DNA of 64,000 nt, from positions 744,001 through 808,000 of the forward strand of contig JBBTCH010000001.1 of NCBI GenBank assembly GCA_038043245.1, given 5' to 3'. Made by a program: the position numbers and the translations under genes. Below are positions 24,319-31,900 of the stretch, one piece after another. Numbering within the stretch: position 1 is the stretch's first letter; every line of letters starts with the position of its first letter. This stretch comes from JACPFV01 sp038043245 (GTDB lineage Bacteria; Pseudomonadota; Gammaproteobacteria; Nevskiales; Nevskiaceae). The notes beneath the pieces are model-generated. The model was given only the letters and a program-made list of their open reading frames with translations, searched no databases and had not been told where the DNA came from.

Positions 24319-27300
24319 ACTGGGTCAAGCCTCCGATCAAGACGATCAAGACTGTCGAGGAGATCTGGGCGATGGTCCGAGACGGACTGTCCAAATCCAG
24401 GCGGGACGAAATCCCAAGGTTACGAAGACTTCTGGATACAGCCACGACTGAAGGCGGAAATGTGCTGGTCACTCCCTTAGGCCCGCGCACCAAGGCCGTT
24501 TTTTCACCCGAGGTATTCGAAAAGACCCTGATCTGCTCAAAAATTCCACTTGCCGACATACCCGACCTCAATCAGATAGCGACTCGAGTGGTGGAACTGG
24601 GCAATCTTGAGGGATTGTGGTCGTTGCCCTTGCCGCACTATTGCAAATACATCCATCCAGAAAGGAATCCATTCCAGCCGGGATTTGGGGGGTCCTTGGC
24701 TCGGGTCCGGCTATGGCAATCGGCGTTGCTTGAGATGTACTTGGCATGGCCGAGGCTCGATAGACCGCAGCGGATGGGGGCTTTCCTGGTCAATGCCGCA
24801 TTCCGCGGCGGTCTCATGAGTCAGTCCAGTCTCACTGCGCTCTACCGTCAGATTGTGCTTCCAATCAACTTGGTTCCCGCTAACCCCGCGCGAGCTGCGT
24901 TCGTTGATCTGGAGCTCGATTGGAGTTTGACGGGCGGTACGGAACGACGCCGCTGGGAGCTGGATGCATTCTCTGAACTGATGTTGGTGGGGTTGCAACA
25001 TTCCCCGGGATTCAACCCTCGAAAGAAGATCAGCGCGTCAATCTTGTTTGCCCATATCCATGCGGCATTTAGGGCGATCAGAATCAGCAAAGACGATTTA
25101 CCAACCTCCCTAACGGATTTTCTGGACTCTCTTGCGGTGTTTCGGTACACCCAAATGCCCGCGATTCTTTGTGCGCATGCGGCACGAGAGTTTGTTTCAA
25201 ATGCCCTTAAGCCGCACGCGCACAGCCGCCTTTATGGCTTAAGACCCGGTCAAAAAGGTGGTCGGGTCCCACTGTTGCGCGACTACAACCCATCGGAGGG
25301 GCGGCTGATGTTCGACACCCCAGAACCCAAGCGGTCGACGGTACTGTCGATGAATGCCCGCGTGCCCGAAGACATTCGTGATGCGAGTGAATCTCTCAGT
25401 GATTGGCAGATTCAATTGCGTGCCATCTGGTCGAACGCTCAGATGAAACGGACTCCCCAAGAGGCGATGAACGAAGTGGAGACACTGAAGATCAAATATA
25501 GGCATCTCGGCGACCATTCCACTTTGCCATTGGCATTGATGGATTGGACTCTGTTCATGGCCCGATCTGAAGGCAGTGAGATCTCATTGAGAACGGCCAG
25601 TCGGCCCACCACCATCCTGCATCACCTCAGCGCGATTGACTCGCGCCTGTATGGGTACATCGGTGATCAGCCTTTGAGTCAATTCGATGCCATTTCCTTT
25701 GACGACGCCTATGAGCAATGTTTTGAAGTAACCCTGACTGCCAAGTATCGACAATCGCTGAGCTTGAGTATCCAGAAGTTTCATAAATGGCTCAGATCTG
25801 CAGGTCGGACATCGGTCGATCTAGAGGAGATTTCGGCCTTGGGAGGCGGCGTGGATGTGCGCCAGGTCGATGCCAATGTCATCAGTGAGAGAGAGTTTGA
25901 GGCCATCCTGAGTTCACTGTCTCGGCAGATGTTGCACTTGAAACACCCGGACCTGCCCGAGGTTGCGGCCCTCGTAACGATCTTTGGATACCGCTGTGGA
26001 TTTCGTAAAAGCGAGATCTACAAGCTGCTGCTGTCGAATGTCGTGGGCGACTCCAACGAATGGATCCATGTGGTTTTCCAAAGGGACCGACGTCTCAAAA
26101 ATGATAATTCCGTGCGCAAAGTCCCTGTCCAAACTTTGCTAATGCCAAACGAGTTTGTACGGTTCGAAAAATGGGTCACGAAACGCCGGAAGGCCGCAAA
26201 GAGCTTGAATCTTCGTTCTGAAGGGGTGTACTTGTTTGCCGTCGAAGGTGGAAGTGAATACCTCCCCGGTATCCGCCAGGTGTTTGAGGCCATCCATCGT
26301 GCGATGCGGGAAGCAACTGGAGACAGCTCTCCACATTTTCATCTGATGAGACATTCGGCCGGAACAATCCTGACCCATCACCTGATCTGTGCTGATTCGG
26401 GGCTGGAGATGGATCCGCGATTCGGATCCGATAATCCCGTTTTTGATCGGCAGCGGGCAATCCATCTGCGGAAAATACTCCTGTATCCAGCTCTATTGAA
26501 ACCCTTCCCGGAATCTGAATTCGTAGGCCCGACGCGCAAGATTCAGTACCTCGTCTCGCAACTTCTGGGGCACTCGCATCCAACCGTCGGACTCGAGCAT
26601 TACGTGCATTGCCTCGACATTCTCTTCGCAAACGCTCGTCGTTCACTCGATGCAGTTTTTGATGCTTCAGTCACTCCGCAGGCGGTTACCTCAATAAGCC
26701 CGCTTCCGGTCAAAACTACCTACAAGTTCCATAAAAAAAAGGAGGAGCTAGGCAGATTGATTAAGCAGGTGCGGAAGAAATACCCCAATAGGTATTTCAC
26801 GGTCCAAGGAGAGAGGAGTGTAGAGGGTGATGTCGATCCAATGCCTGCTCCAACGGTGGCAAGCCCGGATAACTTGGGGAGTGAGGTGCAGGAGAAACCG
26901 AAGGTTTCTTTGTACATCTCTCTAGAAAGGCTATGGGAAGCGCTTTCCAGGATAGATATTCAAAAGCAAAGCCCGAGCTCGGTGTCCACGCAATTGGGCC
27001 TCAACCTGAGAGATCTTGAGTACGCGATGAAGGCCGCGCACGAACTGAGAGATCTTCGGGGAAAGGGTTCGCAGCATTGGATGCACGAGGTAACACAACC
27101 TAAAGAATACGTTTCGATCTGTCCCCAACTGATTCGGAAAAAGGTAGAAATACAGGCCGCACGGCAACTCGCATTGTCGTTAGAAAGAGTCGGAACTGAG
27201 TTTCAAGACGGAATCGGTCAGCTGTGTGAGTTTGTGGTGCGTAACTCGCAACTCACCAGAAACTTCTGGTTGTTTAGAAACGCAACAGCTGCAGCACCTA

Positions 27301-27656
27301 TCCTTAAGCTGCTCGCTGCACTCGAAGGACCGTATCCAACTATTTCGGTGTATATACCCAAGGATGTTGCGCCGAAGAGTCGCAAAGTAACTCTCGATCG
27401 ATGGAACCACGAACTGCTGAAGCATGGGTTAGGTCCATACAAGATGAAGCTTGCAGAGAAATCACACGCGATTGCCGGCAGTGGGGTATTACGGGTAGAA
27501 CTGTCGCCAGACAAATCAAGAAATATTTCGAACCCGGAAGGCAGATTGGGATTTCGGTGGACGTTACTGATGCTTTGGATTCGGTCCCAGGCGCTAAAGA
27601 TTGAGAAGAATGAAAAGGAGAAGAATGAAGCAGAGAGGCTAAAGAGTGGGCGGTGA
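24315..27656 (+). CDS. Very large tyrosine recombinase/integrase (1113 aa)
   Basis: 1113 residues from the ATG at 24315, which overlaps the previous stop. A longer reading would lie inside the upstream gene. The catalytic domain is internal, about residues 500-790: GYRCGFRKSEIYKLLLSNV (Arg I), HFHLMRHSAGTILTHHL (His-x-x-Arg), QLLGHSHPTVGLEHYVHCL (His and the nucleophilic Tyr). A further 300-residue C-terminal extension looks basic and helical and may bind DNA. Normal integrases are 350-450 residues, so this is an unusual architecture, paired with the 893-residue relative upstream. It is likely the integrase of the island. Confidence 0.78.
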   Translation: MNWVKPPIKTIKTVEEIWAMVRDGLSKSRRDEIPRLRRLLDTATTEGGNVLVTPLGPRTKAVFSPEVFEKTLICSKIPLADIPDLNQIATRVVELGNLEGLWSLPLPHYCKYIHPERNPFQPGFGGSLARVRLWQSALLEMYLAWPRLDRPQRMGAFLVNAAFRGGLMSQSSLTALYRQIVLPINLVPANPARAAFVDLELDWSLTGGTERRRWELDAFSELMLVGLQHSPGFNPRKKISASILFAHIHAAFRAIRISKDDLPTSLTDFLDSLAVFRYTQMPAILCAHAAREFVSNALKPHAHSRLYGLRPGQKGGRVPLLRDYNPSEGRLMFDTPEPKRSTVLSMNARVPEDIRDASESLSDWQIQLRAIWSNAQMKRTPQEAMNEVETLKIKYRHLGDHSTLPLALMDWTLFMARSEGSEISLRTASRPTTILHHLSAIDSRLYGYIGDQPLSQFDAISFDDAYEQCFEVTLTAKYRQSLSLSIQKFHKWLRSAGRTSVDLEEISALGGGVDVRQVDANVISEREFEAILSSLSRQMLHLKHPDLPEVAALVTIFGYRCGFRKSEIYKLLLSNVVGDSNEWIHVVFQRDRRLKNDNSVRKVPVQTLLMPNEFVRFEKWVTKRRKAAKSLNLRSEGVYLFAVEGGSEYLPGIRQVFEAIHRAMREATGDSSPHFHLMRHSAGTILTHHLICADSGLEMDPRFGSDNPVFDRQRAIHLRKILLYPALLKPFPESEFVGPTRKIQYLVSQLLGHSHPTVGLEHYVHCLDILFANARRSLDAVFDASVTPQAVTSISPLPVKTTYKFHKKKEELGRLIKQVRKKYPNRYFTVQGERSVEGDVDPMPAPTVASPDNLGSEVQEKPKVSLYISLERLWEALSRIDIQKQSPSSVSTQLGLNLRDLEYAMKAAHELRDLRGKGSQHWMHEVTQPKEYVSICPQLIRKKVEIQAARQLALSLERVGTEFQDGIGQLCEFVVRNSQLTRNFWLFRNATAAAPILKLLAALEGPYPTISVYIPKDVAPKSRKVTLDRWNHELLKHGLGPYKMKLAEKSHAIAGSGVLRVELSPDKSRNISNPEGRLGFRWTLLMLWIRSQALKIEKNEKEKNEAERLKSGR

Positions 27657-27715
27657 TATTGGTCACCAGTCGATCCAAATATTTCAGTTAAGAATAATTA
27701 AGGGACAATACAGCC

Positions 27716-27787
27716 ATGAACATAAACGAACTAAAAGCACTGCTGAAATCTAACGAGGTGGAGACTCCAGAAGTTGCAGCTGGTTAA
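27716..27787 (+). CDS. Possible 23-residue ORF in the spacer after the recombinases
   Basis: In the 27657-27861 spacer, an ATG at 27716 preceded by AAGGGACAAT opens MNINELKALLKSNEVETPEV and three more residues before TAA. It could be the start of a truncated gene or a small leader. The rest of the spacer shows nothing recognisable. Confidence 0.25.
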   Translation: MNINELKALLKSNEVETPEVAAG

Positions 27788-27861
27788 TGCAGTCGGAATG
27801 CCGTACTTACCATCGCGGTGGCTACAGATTAGGAGAGCAAGTCAGGCGCTAACGAAAAAGC

Positions 27862-28380
27862 TCAGCCGCTGAGCTTCGCGGAGGCTGTCCGATTGGCTGG
27901 AGCGACTTGCAGAACATTGGCGAACGTCGCTTTGATGGCTGCCTCGTCCGGGATGAACTTGGCTTGCCAGCGCACTATGCGAATGCCTGCTGAACCCAAA
28001 GCTTTGTCTTTCTTTGCGTCCGCGGCTTGACGATCTGATTTTTTATGTGACGCATCGTCAAGTTCGATGACCGCAACAACGGTCGAATCCTTGGAGCACA
28101 ACACAAAATCAGCACTCATTCGATTTATTCGGTTAAACCACTCGCCAAAATTGTTGCCCTTTTTGACACCAAGAATGCGCGACAGTCCGACCTGGGCAAG
28201 GACAATATGGTCTGGCAGTGCATTGCAAAGACGAAAGTACAGAATTAGTTCTGGGCTTGAAAGTGGTTTTTTTGAATAGAAAGGCCATGACGCACCACCT
28301 AAGCCTTTTTTAGCTTTTGCTATCCCAATGAACACCATCGCGATGACAGCGCAAACAATTATCAGAATCCAGAAGCTCAC
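27862..28380 (-). CDS. DUF2726 domain protein, membrane-anchored nuclease-like
   Basis: 172 residues. An N-terminal transmembrane segment (about 3-20, FWILIIVCAVIAMVFIGIA) is followed by the DUF2726 domain: PLSSPELILYFRLCNALPDH, then RMSADFVLCSKDSTVVAVIE with LDDASHKK. The Asp...Glu-Leu-Asp spacing resembles PD-(D/E)xK/Vsr-type nuclease folds, as is known for this family. It lies between the recombinases and the regulator of the ubiquitin-like operon, on the opposite strand to the latter's effectors. A role in defence or DNA processing is inferred from location only. Confidence 0.75.
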   Translation of the reverse strand: MSFWILIIVCAVIAMVFIGIAKAKKGLGGASWPFYSKKPLSSPELILYFRLCNALPDHIVLAQVGLSRILGVKKGNNFGEWFNRINRMSADFVLCSKDSTVVAVIELDDASHKKSDRQAADAKKDKALGSAGIRIVRWQAKFIPDEAAIKATFANVLQVAPANRTASAKLSG

Positions 28381-28527
28381 TATGGTTGCTCCCTGTAGAT
28401 GACCGTCATACCCAGTGACCTAAACCATGAATTACAACGTATTTATCACTGAGGTAATTGATTTTATATACATAATCATCGCTTTAAATCCCAACGATTA
28501 AGAGAAGTTTTCGTCAGTACAATCGAT

Positions 28528-29430
28528 CTAACCTGCGTTAGAAATCGGCCGGCGAGCATTCACCTCGCGAAGCGAAGCTTCATATAGCTCGCTGTTAGCA
28601 ACGACTATCGGAGTCTCCTTTGGTAGTTCAGGGTTTGGTGTTATGTCGAGGCGCAGACGCTTGTCGAAGTAGTACAGCAGGGCTCGTCGAACTGTGAGAT
28701 TCACGCTGCCCTCTCGCATATCGTAGTCGGCTTCAATGGCACGCCGTTGCGCCTCGGACAGTCGTGGATTCGGCTCTAGCCTTACTGTAAAAAATGAATT
28801 CCAAAGCTCATCCTGGGAAGCGGATGGGCCGGGCACCGCTTGTCCCCGGACATCAAAGCAACGTGACAGTAGAAAGTCCTTAAACCGCTCGGTGCGATGA
28901 CAGTAGGCCCGCGTGTGCCACCGAAAGCCGTCCGATCCGAAGGCGTGTGGGGTGATGCGGCGCCAGGTTGGTTCGGGACTCGTAGCATTCATCGATTGAT
29001 ACTTCACCTCGATCGAATAATTTCCGCGCACGGCAGATAGGACGTTGCGGAGAATTTGCGGCTCGACTCGACGGGTGGGGAGCGGAATAACACTCGTCGG
29101 CGGAGGGCTGAGTATCCAAGTGTCTTTGAGGAGGATGATCCCCGCAGTCAGCGCAGTCAGTTGAGACAAGAATCGGTCTGCATTCGGTCGAAAAAAGATC
29201 GGTAGAAAATTCGGGGTAGCCGTGTATCGCTTCGCGCTTTTGTCGTATTCGATGTTTCCAGGGGCCCTTTCCTGATATGCGCCTATGTCCGCTGAGGCTT
29301 GTGGAGTAGAAACTCCAAAGCGCATAGACAACTGCTTGCGGTTAATAGTCCCCTCCCAATATAAAAGAAAGTCAATATATTCAAGTCTTTGCGAAGAACC
29401 GCCTCGAATTTTAGGTATTTTATCTTCCAT
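28528..29430 (-). CDS. WYL-domain HTH regulator (CapW/BrxR-like)
   Basis: 300 residues from the ATG at 29430 (MEDKIPKIRGGSSQRLEYID). A GTG four codons upstream would lie inside the divergent promoter. It has an N-terminal winged HTH (LLYWEGTINRKQLSMRFGVS, TPQASADIGAYQERAPGNI), a WYL domain around 125-200 (SIEVKYQSMN, RRITPHAFGSDGFRWHTRAY, FKDFLLSRCFDV) and a WCX-like C-terminus. This is the domain order of CapW and BrxR, repressors of phage-defence operons. It is divergent from the ubiquitin-like operon and is probably its repressor, binding the palindrome over the operon's -35 box. Confidence 0.85.
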   Translation of the reverse strand: MEDKIPKIRGGSSQRLEYIDFLLYWEGTINRKQLSMRFGVSTPQASADIGAYQERAPGNIEYDKSAKRYTATPNFLPIFFRPNADRFLSQLTALTAGIILLKDTWILSPPPTSVIPLPTRRVEPQILRNVLSAVRGNYSIEVKYQSMNATSPEPTWRRITPHAFGSDGFRWHTRAYCHRTERFKDFLLSRCFDVRGQAVPGPSASQDELWNSFFTVRLEPNPRLSEAQRRAIEADYDMREGSVNLTVRRALLYYFDKRLRLDITPNPELPKETPIVVANSELYEASLREVNARRPISNAG

Positions 29431-29438
29431 AATATGTC

Positions 29439-29505
29439 TCACTTGACAGGTAAAGTGACTAGACCCATAATACAGGTATTCTGATAACTCACAATGCGGA
29501 AAGGA
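29439..29505 (+). promoter_or_regulatory. Sigma-70 promoter with overlapping palindrome driving the ubiquitin-like operon
   Basis: A consensus -35 TTGACA (29443-29448), a 17-base spacer and a -10 CATAAT (29466-29471) point toward the Ubl gene at 29514. An inverted repeat TCACTT (29439-29444), 8-base spacer, AAGTGA (29453-29458) covers the -35 box, the natural place for the divergent WYL repressor to bind. A GGAAAGGA ribosome site lies about 10 bases before the ATG. Confidence 0.7.
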
Positions 29506-29513
29506 AAAAAATT

Positions 29514-30197
29514 ATGACTACTACAAACGAACGGCGGTACCCGTATCTGGTAAACGGGCAGGAAGCATTTACCCTCAATCCCCGGCCGCTCAGCAACCAG
29601 CTGCTGAAGGACGCCGGCTTTGAGCCAGCAGACGATTACACACTGATTCAGCGAACCGCACGCGGTACTCGAATAGTGGCGCCGGACGAGGTCGCAGATC
29701 TCACGCAAGGCGCCAAGGAGTTCTTTGCATTCGACAGCGGCGTTCTCTACACATTAACGGTAGACGGGGTCTCGATCTACTGGGGAGCGGCAAGCATCGA
29801 CGTCACACGCATTCGTCAGCTTGCCGACGTTCCAGACGATGTCGACCTGATCCAAAAGCGCCCGGACGACAACGTCGAGATTCTACCGTTCGATGGAAAG
29901 CTTGGTCTTAAGGGGCCTGGAATAGAACATCTGAAAACGCGCAAACGACAGCAAGAACCTCAGACCTATATATTTTATGTCGACGGCATCGAGTACAGGA
30001 CCGAACATCCTTCGCTTACCGGTGCGCAGATTATGGCGATGATTCCAGAATGGAACCCTGCGAACACACTGGTCCTGGAATCGGAAGACGACGCCAATCC
30101 GGATGCTCCGGTACGCGATATCGACATCGTGAAGTTCAAGGGGCGCAAGAAGCCCGCGCACTTCATCGTCGTCCCGCCTGCGACGTTTGGTTGCTAA
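29514..30197 (+). CDS. Triple ubiquitin-like (multiubiquitin) protein
   Basis: 227 residues made of three beta-grasp repeats whose first strands align: YPYLVNGQEAFTLNPRPLS (about 10), YTLTVDGVSIYWGAASIDV (about 80) and YIFYVDGIEYRTEHPSLTG (about 152). The repeats continue with DDYTLIQ, DDVDLIQ and NTLVLES at equivalent places. This matches the Multi_ubiq family, the modifier of bacterial ubiquitin-like operons. The C-terminus reads HFIVVPPATFGC, so a Gly is followed by one Cys rather than being terminal. The JAB domain encoded downstream could trim it, or the end may be used as is. The stop overlaps the E2 start as TAATG. Confidence 0.87.
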   Translation: MTTTNERRYPYLVNGQEAFTLNPRPLSNQLLKDAGFEPADDYTLIQRTARGTRIVAPDEVADLTQGAKEFFAFDSGVLYTLTVDGVSIYWGAASIDVTRIRQLADVPDDVDLIQKRPDDNVEILPFDGKLGLKGPGIEHLKTRKRQQEPQTYIFYVDGIEYRTEHPSLTGAQIMAMIPEWNPANTLVLESEDDANPDAPVRDIDIVKFKGRKKPAHFIVVPPATFGC

Positions 30198-30577
30198 TGA
30201 AACCGCTCAGCGATCAGTTTGCTTCGTTGTGCGCCGCCAGTCCCGGCGCATGCATGCAGGCAAACGCTGGGCTAAATCTAGTGACCTTACCCAATATGCC
30301 GTTGCCTTCCGGATGGTCCAAAGGAACTGCAAACGTAAAATTCGTTGTGCCGAACGGATATCCCTACGCACCACCGGATTGTTTTTGGACTGACAGCGAT
30401 CTGCGTTTGTCGAACGGGGCGATGCCCCAGAATTGTCAGGTGGGTAACGTTATGCCCGGCCAACCGGACCCCAACACTTTGTGGTTCTCATGGCACGTCT
30501 CGTCGTGGAACGCAGCGACCTGCAACCTCATCACCTATGTAGCTGTTATCCGGCGCAGATTTGAGGCGCGAATATGA
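30197..30577 (+). CDS. Prokaryotic E2 (UBC-fold, E2_E family) conjugating enzyme
   Basis: 126 residues. The UBC signature YPYAPPD (about 55-61) is followed by FWTDSDLRLSNGAMPQNCQV and by FSWHVSSWNA near residue 100, features of the Prok-E2_E family. Cys80 lies 20 residues after the double proline, the same spacing as the catalytic Cys in eukaryotic E2s, which makes it the best candidate acceptor. Cys62 is an alternative. Related pathways are reported to use oxyester chemistry, so the Cys role needs testing. The gene is coupled by overlaps to both the Ubl and the E1. Confidence 0.8.
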   Translation: MKPLSDQFASLCAASPGACMQANAGLNLVTLPNMPLPSGWSKGTANVKFVVPNGYPYAPPDCFWTDSDLRLSNGAMPQNCQVGNVMPGQPDPNTLWFSWHVSSWNAATCNLITYVAVIRRRFEARI

Positions 30578-31887
30578 CCGAGATCGTAATTTCTGAGGTT
30601 CGGCACACCGAACTTAAGACCAAACTTAAGGGCGATACAGAGCGATTCGCGGCGCTGTACCTCAATCATGATCGAGCCAACGACCGGTTCCTGGTTAGCA
30701 GTTTTGATATAGCGAGTGAATCGGACTGCGTATCGGCGTCTGAGACTGCAATAACGATAACCCCAGAATTCCTCATGCGTGTCACGCGCAAGGCTAAGGA
30801 GACACGAACTCACCTCGCCCTGCTGCACACGCACCTGTTTGGATACAAGCGGTTCTCCTCGATCGACGACGATGTTGAGCAGGCGTTAAATCATGTCGTG
30901 CGCCTTCGCCTGCCTGAAAGCACGGTTTTCGCAATGGTACTGTGTGATGACAGCTTGATCACCCGAAGATTCTCGACGCACGAAGAAATTCCAGTCCGAA
31001 TTGTGGGTCGAAACGTACATATTCCGGGCGAAAACAGTATCAACGACGACGAACTCAAGCGGTTCGACCGCCAGGTTCGCGCGTTTGGAAGCTACGGTCA
31101 GTCAGTACTGCAGAAAATGAAAGTCGCAATTGTTGGTGTCGGAGGGACCGGCTCGATCCTTGTGCAGCAGCTTGCACACCTTGGGATTAGAGACTTTGTG
31201 CTCATCGATCCCGATGTTGTCGAGAGTAGCAATCTGAACAGGGTCGTCGGAACCAGCGCCGATTCCATCGGTCGGCAAAAAGTTGAGGTCTCCGCAGAGT
31301 TGATTCGCCGGATCACCCCTAACCCCAGAATCGTCATGCTGGCCGACTCAGTAATAGGCATTGAAGCGAAGAACCTTTTAACCTCTGCTGACTGCGTTTT
31401 TAGCTGCACTGACTCGCATTCAAGCAGAGCGTTTATCTCTGAGCTCGCCTACGCGTACCTGGTGCCCACCTTCGATATCGGAGTAGCAATCAGCGCAGAT
31501 AAAGGCGAAATCAAATCCATCACTGGTCGGTGTCAGATGCTTGCGCCGGGACTGCCGTGCCTGTTGTGCAGCAATGCTATCGACGGTCGCGCTGTCCGCG
31601 AAGAACTGATGACGCCCGAGGAAAGCAAAGCTGATCCATATTTCCGGGGCGATGGAGTTCGCCAGCCGGCAGTAATTTCCTTAAATAGCACGATGGTTTC
31701 GCTCGCAGTGACGATGTTTCTTTCGGTGTTTACAGGTGTTCCGGCCACTTCGCGATGGTCAACTTACGACGCCATGCGAGGAGTCGTACGATCGTTAGGG
31801 GGCAGCCCGAACGCGGATTGTCCTTTCTGTGGAAGTGACGAAGCCTGCGCTGCTGGGGACACATGGCGCCTCAGCTTTATTCGATAG
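30574..31887 (+). CDS. JAB-E1 fusion: ubiquitin-like activating enzyme with deubiquitinase-type domain
   Basis: 437 residues. The N-terminal domain (about 1-145) has a JAMM metalloprotease motif: His85-x-His87-x7-Ser95-x2-Asp98 in LLHTHLFGYKRFSSIDD, with Glu23 a candidate for the catalytic acid. The C-terminal ThiF/E1 domain starts with RFDRQVRAFGSYGQSVLQ, then the nucleotide loop VAIVGVGGTGS (188-193), the acidic strand LIDPDVVESSNLNR, and two zinc-type Cys pairs (PCLLC and CPFC). The E1 part would adenylate the Ubl C-terminus, and the JAB part would process or deconjugate it. It overlaps the E2 gene as ATGA. Confidence 0.88.
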   Translation: MTEIVISEVRHTELKTKLKGDTERFAALYLNHDRANDRFLVSSFDIASESDCVSASETAITITPEFLMRVTRKAKETRTHLALLHTHLFGYKRFSSIDDDVEQALNHVVRLRLPESTVFAMVLCDDSLITRRFSTHEEIPVRIVGRNVHIPGENSINDDELKRFDRQVRAFGSYGQSVLQKMKVAIVGVGGTGSILVQQLAHLGIRDFVLIDPDVVESSNLNRVVGTSADSIGRQKVEVSAELIRRITPNPRIVMLADSVIGIEAKNLLTSADCVFSCTDSHSSRAFISELAYAYLVPTFDIGVAISADKGEIKSITGRCQMLAPGLPCLLCSNAIDGRAVREELMTPEESKADPYFRGDGVRQPAVISLNSTMVSLAVTMFLSVFTGVPATSRWSTYDAMRGVVRSLGGSPNADCPFCGSDEACAAGDTWRLSFIR

Positions 31888-31900
31888 GCCCAGAACGACA

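Noticed and set aside
21366..27656. RIT-type trio of recombinases
   Set aside because: Gene sizes (893 and 1113 residues plus a stub) do not fit the three normal-sized integrases of RIT elements.
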